A stretch of 64,000 bases of DNA, from positions 186,001 through 250,000 of the forward strand of contig JAULBX010022186.1 of the NCBI GenBank assembly GCA_032358255.1. The letters are read 5' to 3'. Shown here in pieces: positions 42,853 through 52,664 of the stretch. Position 1 is the stretch's first letter. Each line of letters begins with the position of its first letter. The notes beneath the pieces are model-generated. The model saw only the letters and a program-made list of their open reading frames with translations. It was not told where the DNA came from and did not search any database. The position numbers and the translations under genes are program-made. The stretch is from Heterotrichella gracilis. Its lineage: Eukaryota; Sar; Xanthophyceae; Tribonematales; Xanthonemataceae.

Positions 42853-44859
42853 ATGAAGAATAAACAAGTTAGAATAATTATTTCGGTTTTGATTTTGCAA
42901 ATGTTTGGTTTTGCTTTTTCTCAAAACACAAAACTCGATTCTTTATATACCGGCTTAAGAAACAATAAAAACGAAACGGTTAAACTTGAACTCTATAATA
43001 GTATTGCTTCAATTTATTATGAGCGTGCCCGTTACGATTCAGCAATTGTCTATTATAACAAGTGTTTGGTTTTGAGTGAGAAGTTGAACAATAGACTTAA
43101 AACAGCCAACAGCATCATGAATATTGGCCTTATTCATTATTCAATTGGTGATTACCCTAAAGCATTAGATCATTTTACAAAAGCACAAAAAATATACGAA
43201 GACATAAAAGCGAAAACAGGAATAGCAAAATGTTACACGAATATTGGCCTTATATACGATTTTCAGGGTAGCTACGCACAAGCACTGGAATACTATACAA
43301 AGGCGTTAAAAATAGATGAGGAGTTAAAAGATAAAGAAGGCATTTCAGCCGATCTGTTGAATATTGGTACCATGTATCAAACTCAAAAAGAGTCTCACAA
43401 AGCACTGCAGTGTTATAAACGGGCTCTAAAGTTGAACGAAGAACTTAATGATAAGGAGGGAATATCATCGTGTATCACCAATATTGGCCTTATTTACGAC
43501 GATCAAAAAGATTATTCAAAAGCCCTAGAATACTATAACCGATCGCTAAAGATCGACGAAGAAATAAATGATAAAGAAGGAATAATTCTTAATTTGATAA
43601 ATATTTGTGATCTGAATATTACTTTAAAGAATTATGCTTTGGCTAAGGAACATGCTCAAAAAGTTATTCTTTTATCAAAAGATATAAATACCCTAAATAA
43701 TTTACGCATGGGATATGAACTCATGGCAAATGTTGAAGTTGGATTAGGTAACTATAAAGAAGCCTATGCAAACCATGTAAAATTTAAACAACTCACCGAC
43801 ACATTGTTTAATATTGAGAACAGTTCGAAATTAAGTGACACAAAAACAAATTTTGAGGTTGAAAAAAAAGAAACAGAACTTAAGGCAGAAGCTGCAGTTC
43901 AAAATGCCATAAGTTTAGAGGAAAAAAAACGTCATCAACTTATAATTTATATTATAATTGGTATACTTTTAATAATTACAGTTTTTACTTTCGCTTTATT
44001 TAAGAGATTTAAATTAACTAATAAACAAAAACAAATAATTGAGATCAAAGAGCAACAAACCCAAAATCAACTGGTAATTATAGATGAGCAAAAGCGCCTC
44101 GTTGAAGCAAAGCATAAGGAAATTACAGATAGTATTCATTATGCCGAGAGAATACAACGAAGTTTTTTAGCTAGTGAAAAGATTTTAAAAGAGAATTTGA
44201 AAGAGCATTTTATTTTCTTTCAACCAAAAGATGTGGTAAGTGGCGATTTTTATTGGTCAACCGAGCATAATGGTAATTTTTATCTTGCTGTGTGTGATAG
44301 CACCGGACATGGCGTTCCCGGTGCGTTTATGAGTTTGCTTAACATGTTCTTTTTGAGTGAAGCAATCAAAGAAAAAAATATTTTAGCACCCCACGAAATT
44401 TTGAATCAGGTTCGCCATAGGCTCATTGAGCACATTTCGCAGGATGGTGCTCAGGATGGCATGGATTGTATATTGGTTTGCATTGATAAGGTCAATAAAA
44501 AAATAACCTACTCTGCAGCAAACAACGCTCCTATTTTGATCAGCGGTAATAAAATGATCGAACTGCCTAAAGATAAGATGCCTGTTGGTAAAGGCGAAAG
44601 AATGGACTCGTTCACATTACATGAAATTACGAATATAACGAATGAAGATACTTTGTATCTTTATACTGACGGTTATGGAGATCAATTTGGCGGACCCGAC
44701 ATTAGAAAGTTTAAGTCTCGCCGTTTAAATGAGTTTTTAATAAGCGTTGCAAATAATCCAATAAGCGCTCAAAAAGATATTTTAAAGAGTAGATTTCTTG
44801 AATGGAAGGGACAACTTGATCAAATTGACGATATTTGTATAATTGGAATTAGATTTTAA
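42853..44859 (+). CDS. Periplasmic-TPR / SpoIIE phosphatase, array member 5
   Basis: 668 residues. Signal peptide (ISVLILQMFGFAFSQ). At least five 40-residue TPR units; the DNA string AATATTGGCCTTAT recurs at 43120, 43240 and 43480, and a variant at 43360. Membrane helix about 361-382, linker ITDSIHYAERIQRSFLAS and SpoIIE domain from about 445 of the member-1 subtype (KDKMPVGKGE). Motifs intact, though the last reads DQIDD. The next gene begins at the base after its stop, so it is coupled to the phosphatase-less member 6. Confidence 0.93.
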   Translation: MKNKQVRIIISVLILQMFGFAFSQNTKLDSLYTGLRNNKNETVKLELYNSIASIYYERARYDSAIVYYNKCLVLSEKLNNRLKTANSIMNIGLIHYSIGDYPKALDHFTKAQKIYEDIKAKTGIAKCYTNIGLIYDFQGSYAQALEYYTKALKIDEELKDKEGISADLLNIGTMYQTQKESHKALQCYKRALKLNEELNDKEGISSCITNIGLIYDDQKDYSKALEYYNRSLKIDEEINDKEGIILNLINICDLNITLKNYALAKEHAQKVILLSKDINTLNNLRMGYELMANVEVGLGNYKEAYANHVKFKQLTDTLFNIENSSKLSDTKTNFEVEKKETELKAEAAVQNAISLEEKKRHQLIIYIIIGILLIITVFTFALFKRFKLTNKQKQIIEIKEQQTQNQLVIIDEQKRLVEAKHKEITDSIHYAERIQRSFLASEKILKENLKEHFIFFQPKDVVSGDFYWSTEHNGNFYLAVCDSTGHGVPGAFMSLLNMFFLSEAIKEKNILAPHEILNQVRHRLIEHISQDGAQDGMDCILVCIDKVNKKITYSAANNAPILISGNKMIELPKDKMPVGKGERMDSFTLHEITNITNEDTLYLYTDGYGDQFGGPDIRKFKSRRLNEFLISVANNPISAQKDILKSRFLEWKGQLDQIDDICIIGIRF

Positions 44860-46161
44860 ATGAGAAAAAGAAAAGGTTTTGTTTGTTTAATTGGTATCCT
44901 CTTTTTAACTGGGTGGATGAACTCTTATTCTCAAAATCAAAGAAAAATAGACTCTCTGATCTTACTTGTTAAAGCTTGCGAGGACGATAGCAACAAGGTT
45001 AATTTATACTATTCTCTTTCCAGGCAATACGATGTTTTTAAATCGAAAGAAAATATTGAATGGAATCTCACCGCGCTAGACCTTGCAAAAAAAATTAAAT
45101 TTAGCAGAGGTATAAAAAGGCATTATGCGGATATCGTTCGGTTTCTTTTTCAAAGAGGTGTTTATGATCTTGCCATTGCTTATTATCACGATTATGAAAA
45201 CTATTTGATAGAAAACAATTTTAATGACGAATTATTTACCTCTTACAATATGTACGGTAATTTATTATCCCGTCAGAAAAAGTATTCTGAAGCTTCTAAA
45301 TACTACCATAAAGCCAGGGCTTTTCAAATTTCAAAGGAAGATTATCCCAGGTATGCCAATGTTTTAAATAATCTTTCAATACTTTATCTTATAACTGGTA
45401 AGTATGATAGCGCGCTGGTTTACAGCTCTATTGCAATTTCAATTTTCAAAAAAAATAATTCAAACTCTGCCTTAGCCAATTCTATCCTTGGAGTAGGAGA
45501 AATTTATCTAAAAAAAGGCGATCTAAAAAATGCAGAATCTAAAGTTTTTGAATCAATTGACATTTATCAAGCGGTGAATGAAATTCATGGTTTATGCAAT
45601 TGCAATAGCGTTTTAGGGCAAATATATCTTAAAAGTGGTAGATATAATGAAGCTATAGAAGCCACTACTAAAGCTTTAAAATCTGCAACCGAGTTACATT
45701 TATTGGAGGTAGAAATGGATTGTTTAAATAACCTTTCTCAAACCTATCATTTGCTTAATAATGATTCCGAAGCCTATAAAAATCATGTTTTATTTAAGTT
45801 AATAAGCGACTCGTTAGCTATAGAAAATTTGCAAGGTAAAATGTTGGAGATGGAAGTGAAATACGACGTAACAGAGAAAGAAGGGCAATTGAAGGAAAAA
45901 GAATATGAATTATTAGCTAAAAGCAAACAACGGAATTATCTCATCCTTGTAGTGGTGGTTATTCTTGTTCTCTTTTTCATTTCTTTTAGAGCCTACAGTC
46001 AAAAGAAAAAAGCCAACTCCATTATTTCGGAGCAAAAAAAACTGGTTGACGACAAACAAAAAGAGATCATTGACTCGATTAATTATGCCAGTCGCATCCA
46101 AAAAGCGCTTTTACCCAGCGAAAAATACATCGATAAGAGTATGAATAAGTTAAAAGATTAG
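44860..46161 (+). CDS. TPR membrane protein lacking the phosphatase domain, array member 6
   Basis: 433 residues. Signal peptide (LIGILFLTGWMNSYSQ), TPRs, membrane helix about 359-378, linker IIDSINYASRIQKALLPSEK, ending YIDKSMNKLKD. It is the shortest of the three phosphatase-less proteins. Zero-base spacing to member 5 suggests that the two products are made in fixed ratio. The 146 bases after it contain no PP2C-like coding remnant, which argues against recent truncation. Confidence 0.88.
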   Translation: MRKRKGFVCLIGILFLTGWMNSYSQNQRKIDSLILLVKACEDDSNKVNLYYSLSRQYDVFKSKENIEWNLTALDLAKKIKFSRGIKRHYADIVRFLFQRGVYDLAIAYYHDYENYLIENNFNDELFTSYNMYGNLLSRQKKYSEASKYYHKARAFQISKEDYPRYANVLNNLSILYLITGKYDSALVYSSIAISIFKKNNSNSALANSILGVGEIYLKKGDLKNAESKVFESIDIYQAVNEIHGLCNCNSVLGQIYLKSGRYNEAIEATTKALKSATELHLLEVEMDCLNNLSQTYHLLNNDSEAYKNHVLFKLISDSLAIENLQGKMLEMEVKYDVTEKEGQLKEKEYELLAKSKQRNYLILVVVVILVLFFISFRAYSQKKKANSIISEQKKLVDDKQKEIIDSINYASRIQKALLPSEKYIDKSMNKLKD

Positions 46162-46307
46162 GTAGGTCTCCATTTGGCTGTTCTTCTCTGGTATTAGCCC
46201 ACAAATCCCCGTTTTTACCCTCAGCCTTGATTATTTATAGATGAATATAGTTAAAGTATCTCCCAAACACTTTTTTTAGTGGCTAATTTAAAGTATAATT
46301 GTGTTAA

Positions 46308-48449
46308 GTGTATCAATTTTCAAAGATCAATAAAGCCCTTTTGACTGTTGCTTTGCAATTGCTTGCAACAATTGCTTTCTCTCAAAGTAGAATTGACACC
46401 CTAAAGCTTATAACAAAAAGCAATTCGCACGATACTGTAAAGCTTGTAGCTTATAATTCTCTGATCAACCAATACTGGAAAATTGATCTTAAAAAGGCTT
46501 TAAACTATTCAAAAATAAGTTTGGCGATAGCTTTAAAAAATAAGAATGATAAATTTATTGCAGCGGCATACAATAATTTATCTGGCACTTATTATTTTAT
46601 GGGCGATTTTGATAACGCCCTACTCTATAATTTTAAAACACTGGGTGTACGACAAAAAAAGCTAAAAGACGGAACGACCGTTGGAACAAAGAAATCAATT
46701 GCAAGTACTTACAATAATATCGCATCTCTTTATTTGAATTTGGGAAATTACACAAAATCAATTGAGTTTAATTTATTGGCATTAAAAATAAAAGAAGAAA
46801 TAAAAGATAGTATTGGTATTGCCCGTTCGTTCACCAACATTGGTAATGTTTACGAAAAAATAAATAATACCGACATGGCGCTTAAATTTCAAAAGCAGGC
46901 ACTTGAAATAATGATAAAGCTAAATGATGAGTATGGTATTAGTGCGGCCTATAATAATATCGCTAATATTCAATTAAAATCGAATGAATACGACCAGGCA
47001 AAATTAAATTTTGAGAAAGCTATAGAAATAAGAAAACGTATTAACGATGAAGAGGGTTTATATTCTACTTATAATAATATGGGCGAATTAAATTACGAAC
47101 TTAAGAACTATAAGGAAGCAAAAAAATATTTTGATTTAGCCTGGAGCTATTTTTCAGAGAGCTCTGATCCCTATTTAAGAACAAGTTTACTCATTAATTT
47201 AGGGGAGATATGCAAGTATGTTGGTGAAGAAAAAAAATCTGAAGAATATTTAAAACTGGCTATTTCTATTGCTCAGAAGAACAAAATGCCTGAAATTGAA
47301 AAAGGGGCGTACGATGCCCTTGCCAGCATGTTCTTTAAAAAGCGTGATTTTGAGAAAGCATATTCCAATCTCAGAAAGTATATCGAGATAAATGATACGA
47401 TCTATAAAATAGAATACTCTAACAAAATGGCCGAGATGCAAGCCATGTATGACGATGCTCACAAATCCAACCAAATTGAGACCTACAAAAAAGAAAAAGT
47501 GCAATCAGAGTTAGAGAATTCAAAAAAAGAACTGGAACTGCAAAAGCAAAGAAATTTCAGGAACTTACTTTTGTTGGGAATAATTTTGCTAGGCGGACTC
47601 GGCTTTTTGCTATATAACAGGTATGCCATTAAGAACAAGCTAAACAAACAATTAGAGTTACAAAATCATCAGATCGCCGGAAAAAATAATGACATCACCA
47701 ATAGTATTAACTATGCAAAACGTATTCAAGATGCTATTTTACCACCTGTAAAACTGGTTGACAGCTATTTTAAAAACAATTTTGTTTTTTATAGACCTAA
47801 GGATATTGTGGCAGGAGATTTTTATTGGCTCGAACGACTAAACGGTATTTCTTTTTTAGCAGCAGCAGATTGTACAGGTCATGGTGTGCCGGGGGCTATG
47901 GTAAGCGTAGTTTGCAGTAACGCTTTAAACAGAGCAGTTCTTGAATTTGGAATTACAGAGCCTGGTTTAATTTTAGATAAAACAAGAGAATTGGTTTTAG
48001 AAACATTTAGCAAAAGCGATGAAGAAGTAAAAGATGGAATGGATATTTCTTTGATAGCCGTTAGCGATAAACAAGATATAAGTGGCAAAATTAAAGTCAA
48101 ATGGTCAGGCGCCAACAATCCGCTTTGGTATGTACAGGAAGGAATGTTAAAAGAAATAAAATCGCACAAACAACCTATTGGCATTACAGATAATGCTACT
48201 AATTTTCCTACTCATGAGATCACTTTAAACAGTGGCGATTCTTTATTCTTGTTTACCGATGGTTATCCTGATCAGTTTGGTGGCTCAGATGCGAAGAAGT
48301 TTAAATTAAAGAACCTTCAACAACTGTTTTTAACCAATTCGCATTTAAATATGCAGCAACAAAAAGAGATCTATATAACCACTTTTGATAACTGGAAAGG
48401 CGACCTTGAACAGGTTGATGACGTTTGCGTAATAGGAATTAAGTTTTGA
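46308..48449 (+). CDS. Periplasmic-TPR / SpoIIE phosphatase, array member 7
   Basis: 713 residues from a GTG start, giving signal peptide ALLTVALQLLATIAFSQ. TPRs with YNNIASLYLNLGNY-type units, membrane helix about 418-438, linker ITNSINYAKRIQDAILPP, then SpoIIE domain from about 487. Motifs: AGDFYW, DCTGHGVPGAM, KDGMD, TDGYPDQFGG, EQVDD. Subtype with SVVCSNALNRAV and SHKQPIG, shared only with member 8. A TATAATTG box (46294-46301) lies too near the start to be sure of a promoter. Confidence 0.92.
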   Translation: MYQFSKINKALLTVALQLLATIAFSQSRIDTLKLITKSNSHDTVKLVAYNSLINQYWKIDLKKALNYSKISLAIALKNKNDKFIAAAYNNLSGTYYFMGDFDNALLYNFKTLGVRQKKLKDGTTVGTKKSIASTYNNIASLYLNLGNYTKSIEFNLLALKIKEEIKDSIGIARSFTNIGNVYEKINNTDMALKFQKQALEIMIKLNDEYGISAAYNNIANIQLKSNEYDQAKLNFEKAIEIRKRINDEEGLYSTYNNMGELNYELKNYKEAKKYFDLAWSYFSESSDPYLRTSLLINLGEICKYVGEEKKSEEYLKLAISIAQKNKMPEIEKGAYDALASMFFKKRDFEKAYSNLRKYIEINDTIYKIEYSNKMAEMQAMYDDAHKSNQIETYKKEKVQSELENSKKELELQKQRNFRNLLLLGIILLGGLGFLLYNRYAIKNKLNKQLELQNHQIAGKNNDITNSINYAKRIQDAILPPVKLVDSYFKNNFVFYRPKDIVAGDFYWLERLNGISFLAAADCTGHGVPGAMVSVVCSNALNRAVLEFGITEPGLILDKTRELVLETFSKSDEEVKDGMDISLIAVSDKQDISGKIKVKWSGANNPLWYVQEGMLKEIKSHKQPIGITDNATNFPTHEITLNSGDSLFLFTDGYPDQFGGSDAKKFKLKNLQQLFLTNSHLNMQQQKEIYITTFDNWKGDLEQVDDVCVIGIKF

Positions 48450-48461
48450 TTTAGTAAAACA

Positions 48462-50564
48462 ATGATTATTTCAAAATATAGATCATTCGTTCTTCCCCTC
48501 TTTCTTTGGCTTGCTCTGCCATTCTTCGGTTCTTGTAATATTGATAGTCTTTTAACTCAAAGTTCCAGGTTAAAAGATACCGCAAGAATAAACACATTGG
48601 TAAAGATAGCTACCGAGTATATGAATAGCGGCGAAATGGATAAAGCTGAAAAATTTCTTGTACAAGCGCATGATGAAAATACGGTCACAAAAAATAAAAC
48701 AACTGAACTTTATATTGCCTTAAAAAATATCTTTTTTAACTATAAAAAAAGTAAATTCAAACTGGCCTATGAACTTGGCGAAGAGGCCTTGCCAATTGCT
48801 GCCGAACTGAAAAATACGGATGCTAAAGCCGAATGCAATATGTATATGGGCATGTGTATTGGCCGTTTGGGCGATTTTAAAAAGGCCCTTGAATTTTACC
48901 ATGTTGCCATGCCACTGTTCGAGATATCTCAAAATGTTTCAATGCAAATGAAATTATACAGCAATATTGCCGGCGTATACTTTGATCAACTTGACTATAA
49001 AACGGCTATTGACTATTTTAAAAAGACCCTTGAAATGGCTGAGCAACGGAAAGAGAACAAAGTAATCGGCCAAACCTATAATAACATCGGTTCTGCACTC
49101 TCAAGTCTTAAAAGAGACAAAGAAGCAAAAGAATATTATTTAAAAGCGGTAAAAGTTAATTCTGCCTCTGGTAATAAATTTAATCTTGCCTATAATTACA
49201 TGAACCTCGCTTCTTGCGAACTTGTGGAAAAGAATATTGACAAGGCCAAAGAATACAACAAAGAAGCTCTGAAGATATTTACCGAGTTTAAAGATCCATA
49301 TAGTATTGTTGGTTGTATGTCTGTTGATGCCGACATTCTTATCAGCGAAAAAAAATACAGTTCTGCTGTTGAGATTCTTGAGCGGTGCGTAAAATTGAGT
49401 GAAAAGACGGGCTCCCCGCTTTTAATGGAACGTACCTACAAGCAAATGTCTGATGCTTACGACCTTGCGGGCGACCTTAAAGCCGCTATGATGTATTTAA
49501 AAAAATACATGAATACAAAAGATTCAATTATTAATGATGAGATTCGTGAAGAGGTTACAAAAAAGCAATTGTATTATGAGTTCGACAAAAAGCGACTTGC
49601 TGATTCAATTGATGCCGAAGCAAAACAAAAATTTTTAAAGCAGGAAGTTGAGAACAACAAACGCAGCGCCTCGCTTCAAAGAAATGTATCTATAATTTCG
49701 TTGCTTTCTTTGCTGATTGTGGCTGTTCTGGCTTTTTATATTTACAGAGGATTAAAAAAGAACAAGCAGGCTTCAAAAATAATTGAAGACCAAAAAAGAA
49801 TTGTTGAAGGAAAGAATACGGAAATACTGGATTCAATAAGTTACGCCAAACGTATACAAACGGCTATTCTGCCTTCAAGTCGTATGGTAAAAGAGCATTT
49901 CAAAGAATCTTTTATTTTATACAAACCAAAAGATATTGTTGCCGGCGATTTTTATTGGTTAGAGCCAATAAGCGATAGCGTATTATTCGCTGCTGCCGAC
50001 TGCACAGGTCATGGTGTGCCGGGCGCTTTAGTAAGTGTGGTTTGCCATAATGCTTTAAACCGTTCGGTGCGCGAATATGGCATTGCAGATCCGGGTAAAA
50101 TACTTGATAAAACAAAAGAATTGGTTATTGCTGAATTTGAAAAAAGTGAAGAAGAAGTATTAGATGGCATGGATATATCTTTGTGTTCTTTGAATATCAA
50201 AACAAAAAAATTGCTTTGGGCTGGTGCCAACAATCCCTTATGGTTGGTAAGGAATGGAGAATTGATAGATGTTAAACCCGATAAACAACCCATAGGTAAA
50301 TTTGAACAGGCTAAAAATTTTACCACGCATAGTATCGATGTGCAGGAGAACGATTGTCTCTATATTTTTACCGATGGCTTTCAGGATCAGTTTGGTGGCG
50401 AAGCAGCTAAAAAATTTAAAGCTTCTAAATTCAAAGCATTACTTCTTTCAATTAATAATAATACAATGGAAAAGCAGAGTCAGTTAATAGATGAAACTTT
50501 TTATCAATGGAAAGGTGAGCTTGAGCAGGTTGACGACCTTTGTATCATCGGCGTACGGATATAA
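48462..50564 (+). CDS. Periplasmic-TPR / SpoIIE phosphatase, array member 8
   Basis: 700 residues. Signal peptide (FVLPLFLWLALPFFGSC; a Cys there could even make it a lipoprotein). TPRs, membrane helix about 410-428, linker ILDSISYAKRIQTAILPS and SpoIIE domain from about 480. Motifs: AGDFYW, DCTGHGVPGAL, LDGMD, TDGFQDQFGG, EQVDD. Subtype with SVVCHNALNRSV and PDKQPIG, as in member 7, 12 bases upstream. The two are the closest pair of this subtype. Confidence 0.92.
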   Translation: MIISKYRSFVLPLFLWLALPFFGSCNIDSLLTQSSRLKDTARINTLVKIATEYMNSGEMDKAEKFLVQAHDENTVTKNKTTELYIALKNIFFNYKKSKFKLAYELGEEALPIAAELKNTDAKAECNMYMGMCIGRLGDFKKALEFYHVAMPLFEISQNVSMQMKLYSNIAGVYFDQLDYKTAIDYFKKTLEMAEQRKENKVIGQTYNNIGSALSSLKRDKEAKEYYLKAVKVNSASGNKFNLAYNYMNLASCELVEKNIDKAKEYNKEALKIFTEFKDPYSIVGCMSVDADILISEKKYSSAVEILERCVKLSEKTGSPLLMERTYKQMSDAYDLAGDLKAAMMYLKKYMNTKDSIINDEIREEVTKKQLYYEFDKKRLADSIDAEAKQKFLKQEVENNKRSASLQRNVSIISLLSLLIVAVLAFYIYRGLKKNKQASKIIEDQKRIVEGKNTEILDSISYAKRIQTAILPSSRMVKEHFKESFILYKPKDIVAGDFYWLEPISDSVLFAAADCTGHGVPGALVSVVCHNALNRSVREYGIADPGKILDKTKELVIAEFEKSEEEVLDGMDISLCSLNIKTKKLLWAGANNPLWLVRNGELIDVKPDKQPIGKFEQAKNFTTHSIDVQENDCLYIFTDGFQDQFGGEAAKKFKASKFKALLLSINNNTMEKQSQLIDETFYQWKGELEQVDDLCIIGVRI

Positions 50565-50610
50565 CTGTAGAATAGACCTAATTATTTGTTCAATCATTTT
50601 TCTGATGTAG

Positions 50611-52662
50611 TTGATCAATTTACTGAAAACACTCGTTTTTTTTCCTTATTTTAGGTTTTTAAAAGATTTGAAATTTTCACGATTTATAATTTTAATTTCC
50701 ATTTTTTTTGGTTCAAAGCTCTTTTCAGCTAATGTCGATTCTTTGCTAAAAGTGGCCAACAATCCTTTAACTCAAGACAGTACAAAATTCTTTATCTATT
50801 ACGACATGGCTTGGGATTATTTATACTCTAATCCCGACTCTGCTTATATGTTCTCTAAAAAGGCTTTTACATTTGCGAAAAAATCGGGTTCTCCGCGTAT
50901 CCAAACGAAGATCCTTAACTTAATGGGTTCATATTTCCAGGTAAAAGGTGATTTTGTTAAAGCCATTGATTATTACCAAAAATCACTTAACCTGGGCGAA
51001 CAGCAAAAAATTGATGAAGCTATTTTAGTGGCTCTAGGAAATATTGGCGCTATTTACATTACAATGGGGCAAAATAAAAGGGCTTTGGAATATCAATTGC
51101 GAAGTCTTTCTATTGCCCAAAAATTAAATAACGAAAACAAACTCGCAAGTATTTACAATAATTTAAGTTTGCTTTACAATAATTTCCAGGATTTTAATAA
51201 AGCACTTGATTATGGGAAAAAATCATTAGCGATCTATATTAAAATGAATAGTGTAAATGGAATTTGTTCGGCATATGGTAATATTGGAAACGCGTACATG
51301 GGTTTAAATAATTTGGATGAGGCGCTTGTAAATTTTATCAAGAACAACGAGCTTGCAAAGCAAGCAGAGAATCCTTACGAAGAATGCACATCCTCTATGG
51401 ATATTGGCGAGATCTATTTCAAACGCAATCAGTATAGCCTTGCCATACCTTATTATTTAAAGGCTGAGAAGATCGCTACCGAAATTGAAGATTACAGCGA
51501 TCTCCGCAATGTATACTTAAGTTTATACAACATTTATAAAAAGACAAATGATCTGAAAAAATCGCTTGAAAGCTACGAGAAATTTGTTTTTGCATATGAT
51601 AAGTTAAACGAAACCAATTCAAAAGAAGAACTGCACAAAAAGGAGATCGAATTTGAATTTAATCGTCGCGCCGTTAGAGATAGTATTAAAAATGCACAAG
51701 AGAATATTATTAAGGACGAAAAAATTAAAGCAAATAAAGCACAGATCGATAAAGATAAGATCTTAAAGATAGCCTTAACGGTTGGCTTTATATTAGTATT
51801 TATTTTTGGAGTAGTGATCTTTAACAGATTTAGAATAACCCGCAAACAAAAAGAGATCATTGAATTAAAAAGTAAACAAACAGAAGAACAAAAAGAGATC
51901 ATTGAGAATAAGAATAAAGAGATCACCGATTCTATTAACTATGCAAAACGCATACAATATACCCTACTCGCCCACACTGATTTCTTAGATGATCATTTGG
52001 GTGTGAATAGCTATTTCACTTTATTTCATCCAAAAGATATTGTAAGCGGTGATTTTTATTGGGCTTGCGAACAAAATAATAAGTTCTTCCTGGCAGTTTG
52101 CGATAGTACAGGACATGGTGTTCCCGGAGCTTTTATGAGTTTATTAAATATTGGTTTTTTAAGCGAGGCTATTAACGAAAAATTAATTTTACAACCCGAT
52201 AAGATCTTGAACTACACCCGTGAAAAATTGATCAATTCTATTAGTAAAGAAGAGCAAAAAGATGGTTTTGACGGCGTGATTTTATGTATTGACAAAGCTT
52301 TAAACAAAATCACATACGCTTCAGCAAATAATTCCCCTATTGTTGTACGGGCAGGCCAGATCATTGAATTACCGAAAGATAAAATGCCCGTTGGTAAGGG
52401 CGAGCGAGAAGAAGCCTTTACCTTAAATGAAATTAAGATAGAGGCAGGAGACACTTTGTATTTGTATACGGACGGTTACGCTGACCAGTTTGGCGGCCCG
52501 AAAGGAAAAAAGTATAAATATAAACAGCTAAATAATTATCTTCTTAATATCCACCAGTTACCTGTAAAAGAGCAAAATTCAAACCTCCTAAGTAATTTCC
52601 AGGACTGGAAGGGGGATCTTGAACAGGTAGACGATGTTTGTATCATTGGTATTAAGTTTTAA
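50611..52662 (+). CDS. Periplasmic-TPR / SpoIIE phosphatase, array member 9
   Basis: 683 residues from a TTG at 50611. A second TTG at 50668 would give a tidier signal peptide (KFSRFIILISIFFGSKLFSA), so the true start may be there. TPRs, membrane helix about 387-405, linker ITDSINYAKRIQYTLLA, SpoIIE domain from about 463. Motifs: SGDFYW, DSTGHGVPGAF, KDGFD (Phe where others have Met), TDGYADQFGG, EQVDD. Its C-terminal 60 residues are almost identical to those of member 10. Confidence 0.92.
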   Translation: MINLLKTLVFFPYFRFLKDLKFSRFIILISIFFGSKLFSANVDSLLKVANNPLTQDSTKFFIYYDMAWDYLYSNPDSAYMFSKKAFTFAKKSGSPRIQTKILNLMGSYFQVKGDFVKAIDYYQKSLNLGEQQKIDEAILVALGNIGAIYITMGQNKRALEYQLRSLSIAQKLNNENKLASIYNNLSLLYNNFQDFNKALDYGKKSLAIYIKMNSVNGICSAYGNIGNAYMGLNNLDEALVNFIKNNELAKQAENPYEECTSSMDIGEIYFKRNQYSLAIPYYLKAEKIATEIEDYSDLRNVYLSLYNIYKKTNDLKKSLESYEKFVFAYDKLNETNSKEELHKKEIEFEFNRRAVRDSIKNAQENIIKDEKIKANKAQIDKDKILKIALTVGFILVFIFGVVIFNRFRITRKQKEIIELKSKQTEEQKEIIENKNKEITDSINYAKRIQYTLLAHTDFLDDHLGVNSYFTLFHPKDIVSGDFYWACEQNNKFFLAVCDSTGHGVPGAFMSLLNIGFLSEAINEKLILQPDKILNYTREKLINSISKEEQKDGFDGVILCIDKALNKITYASANNSPIVVRAGQIIELPKDKMPVGKGEREEAFTLNEIKIEAGDTLYLYTDGYADQFGGPKGKKYKYKQLNNYLLNIHQLPVKEQNSNLLSNFQDWKGDLEQVDDVCIIGIKF

Positions 52663-52664
52663 CT

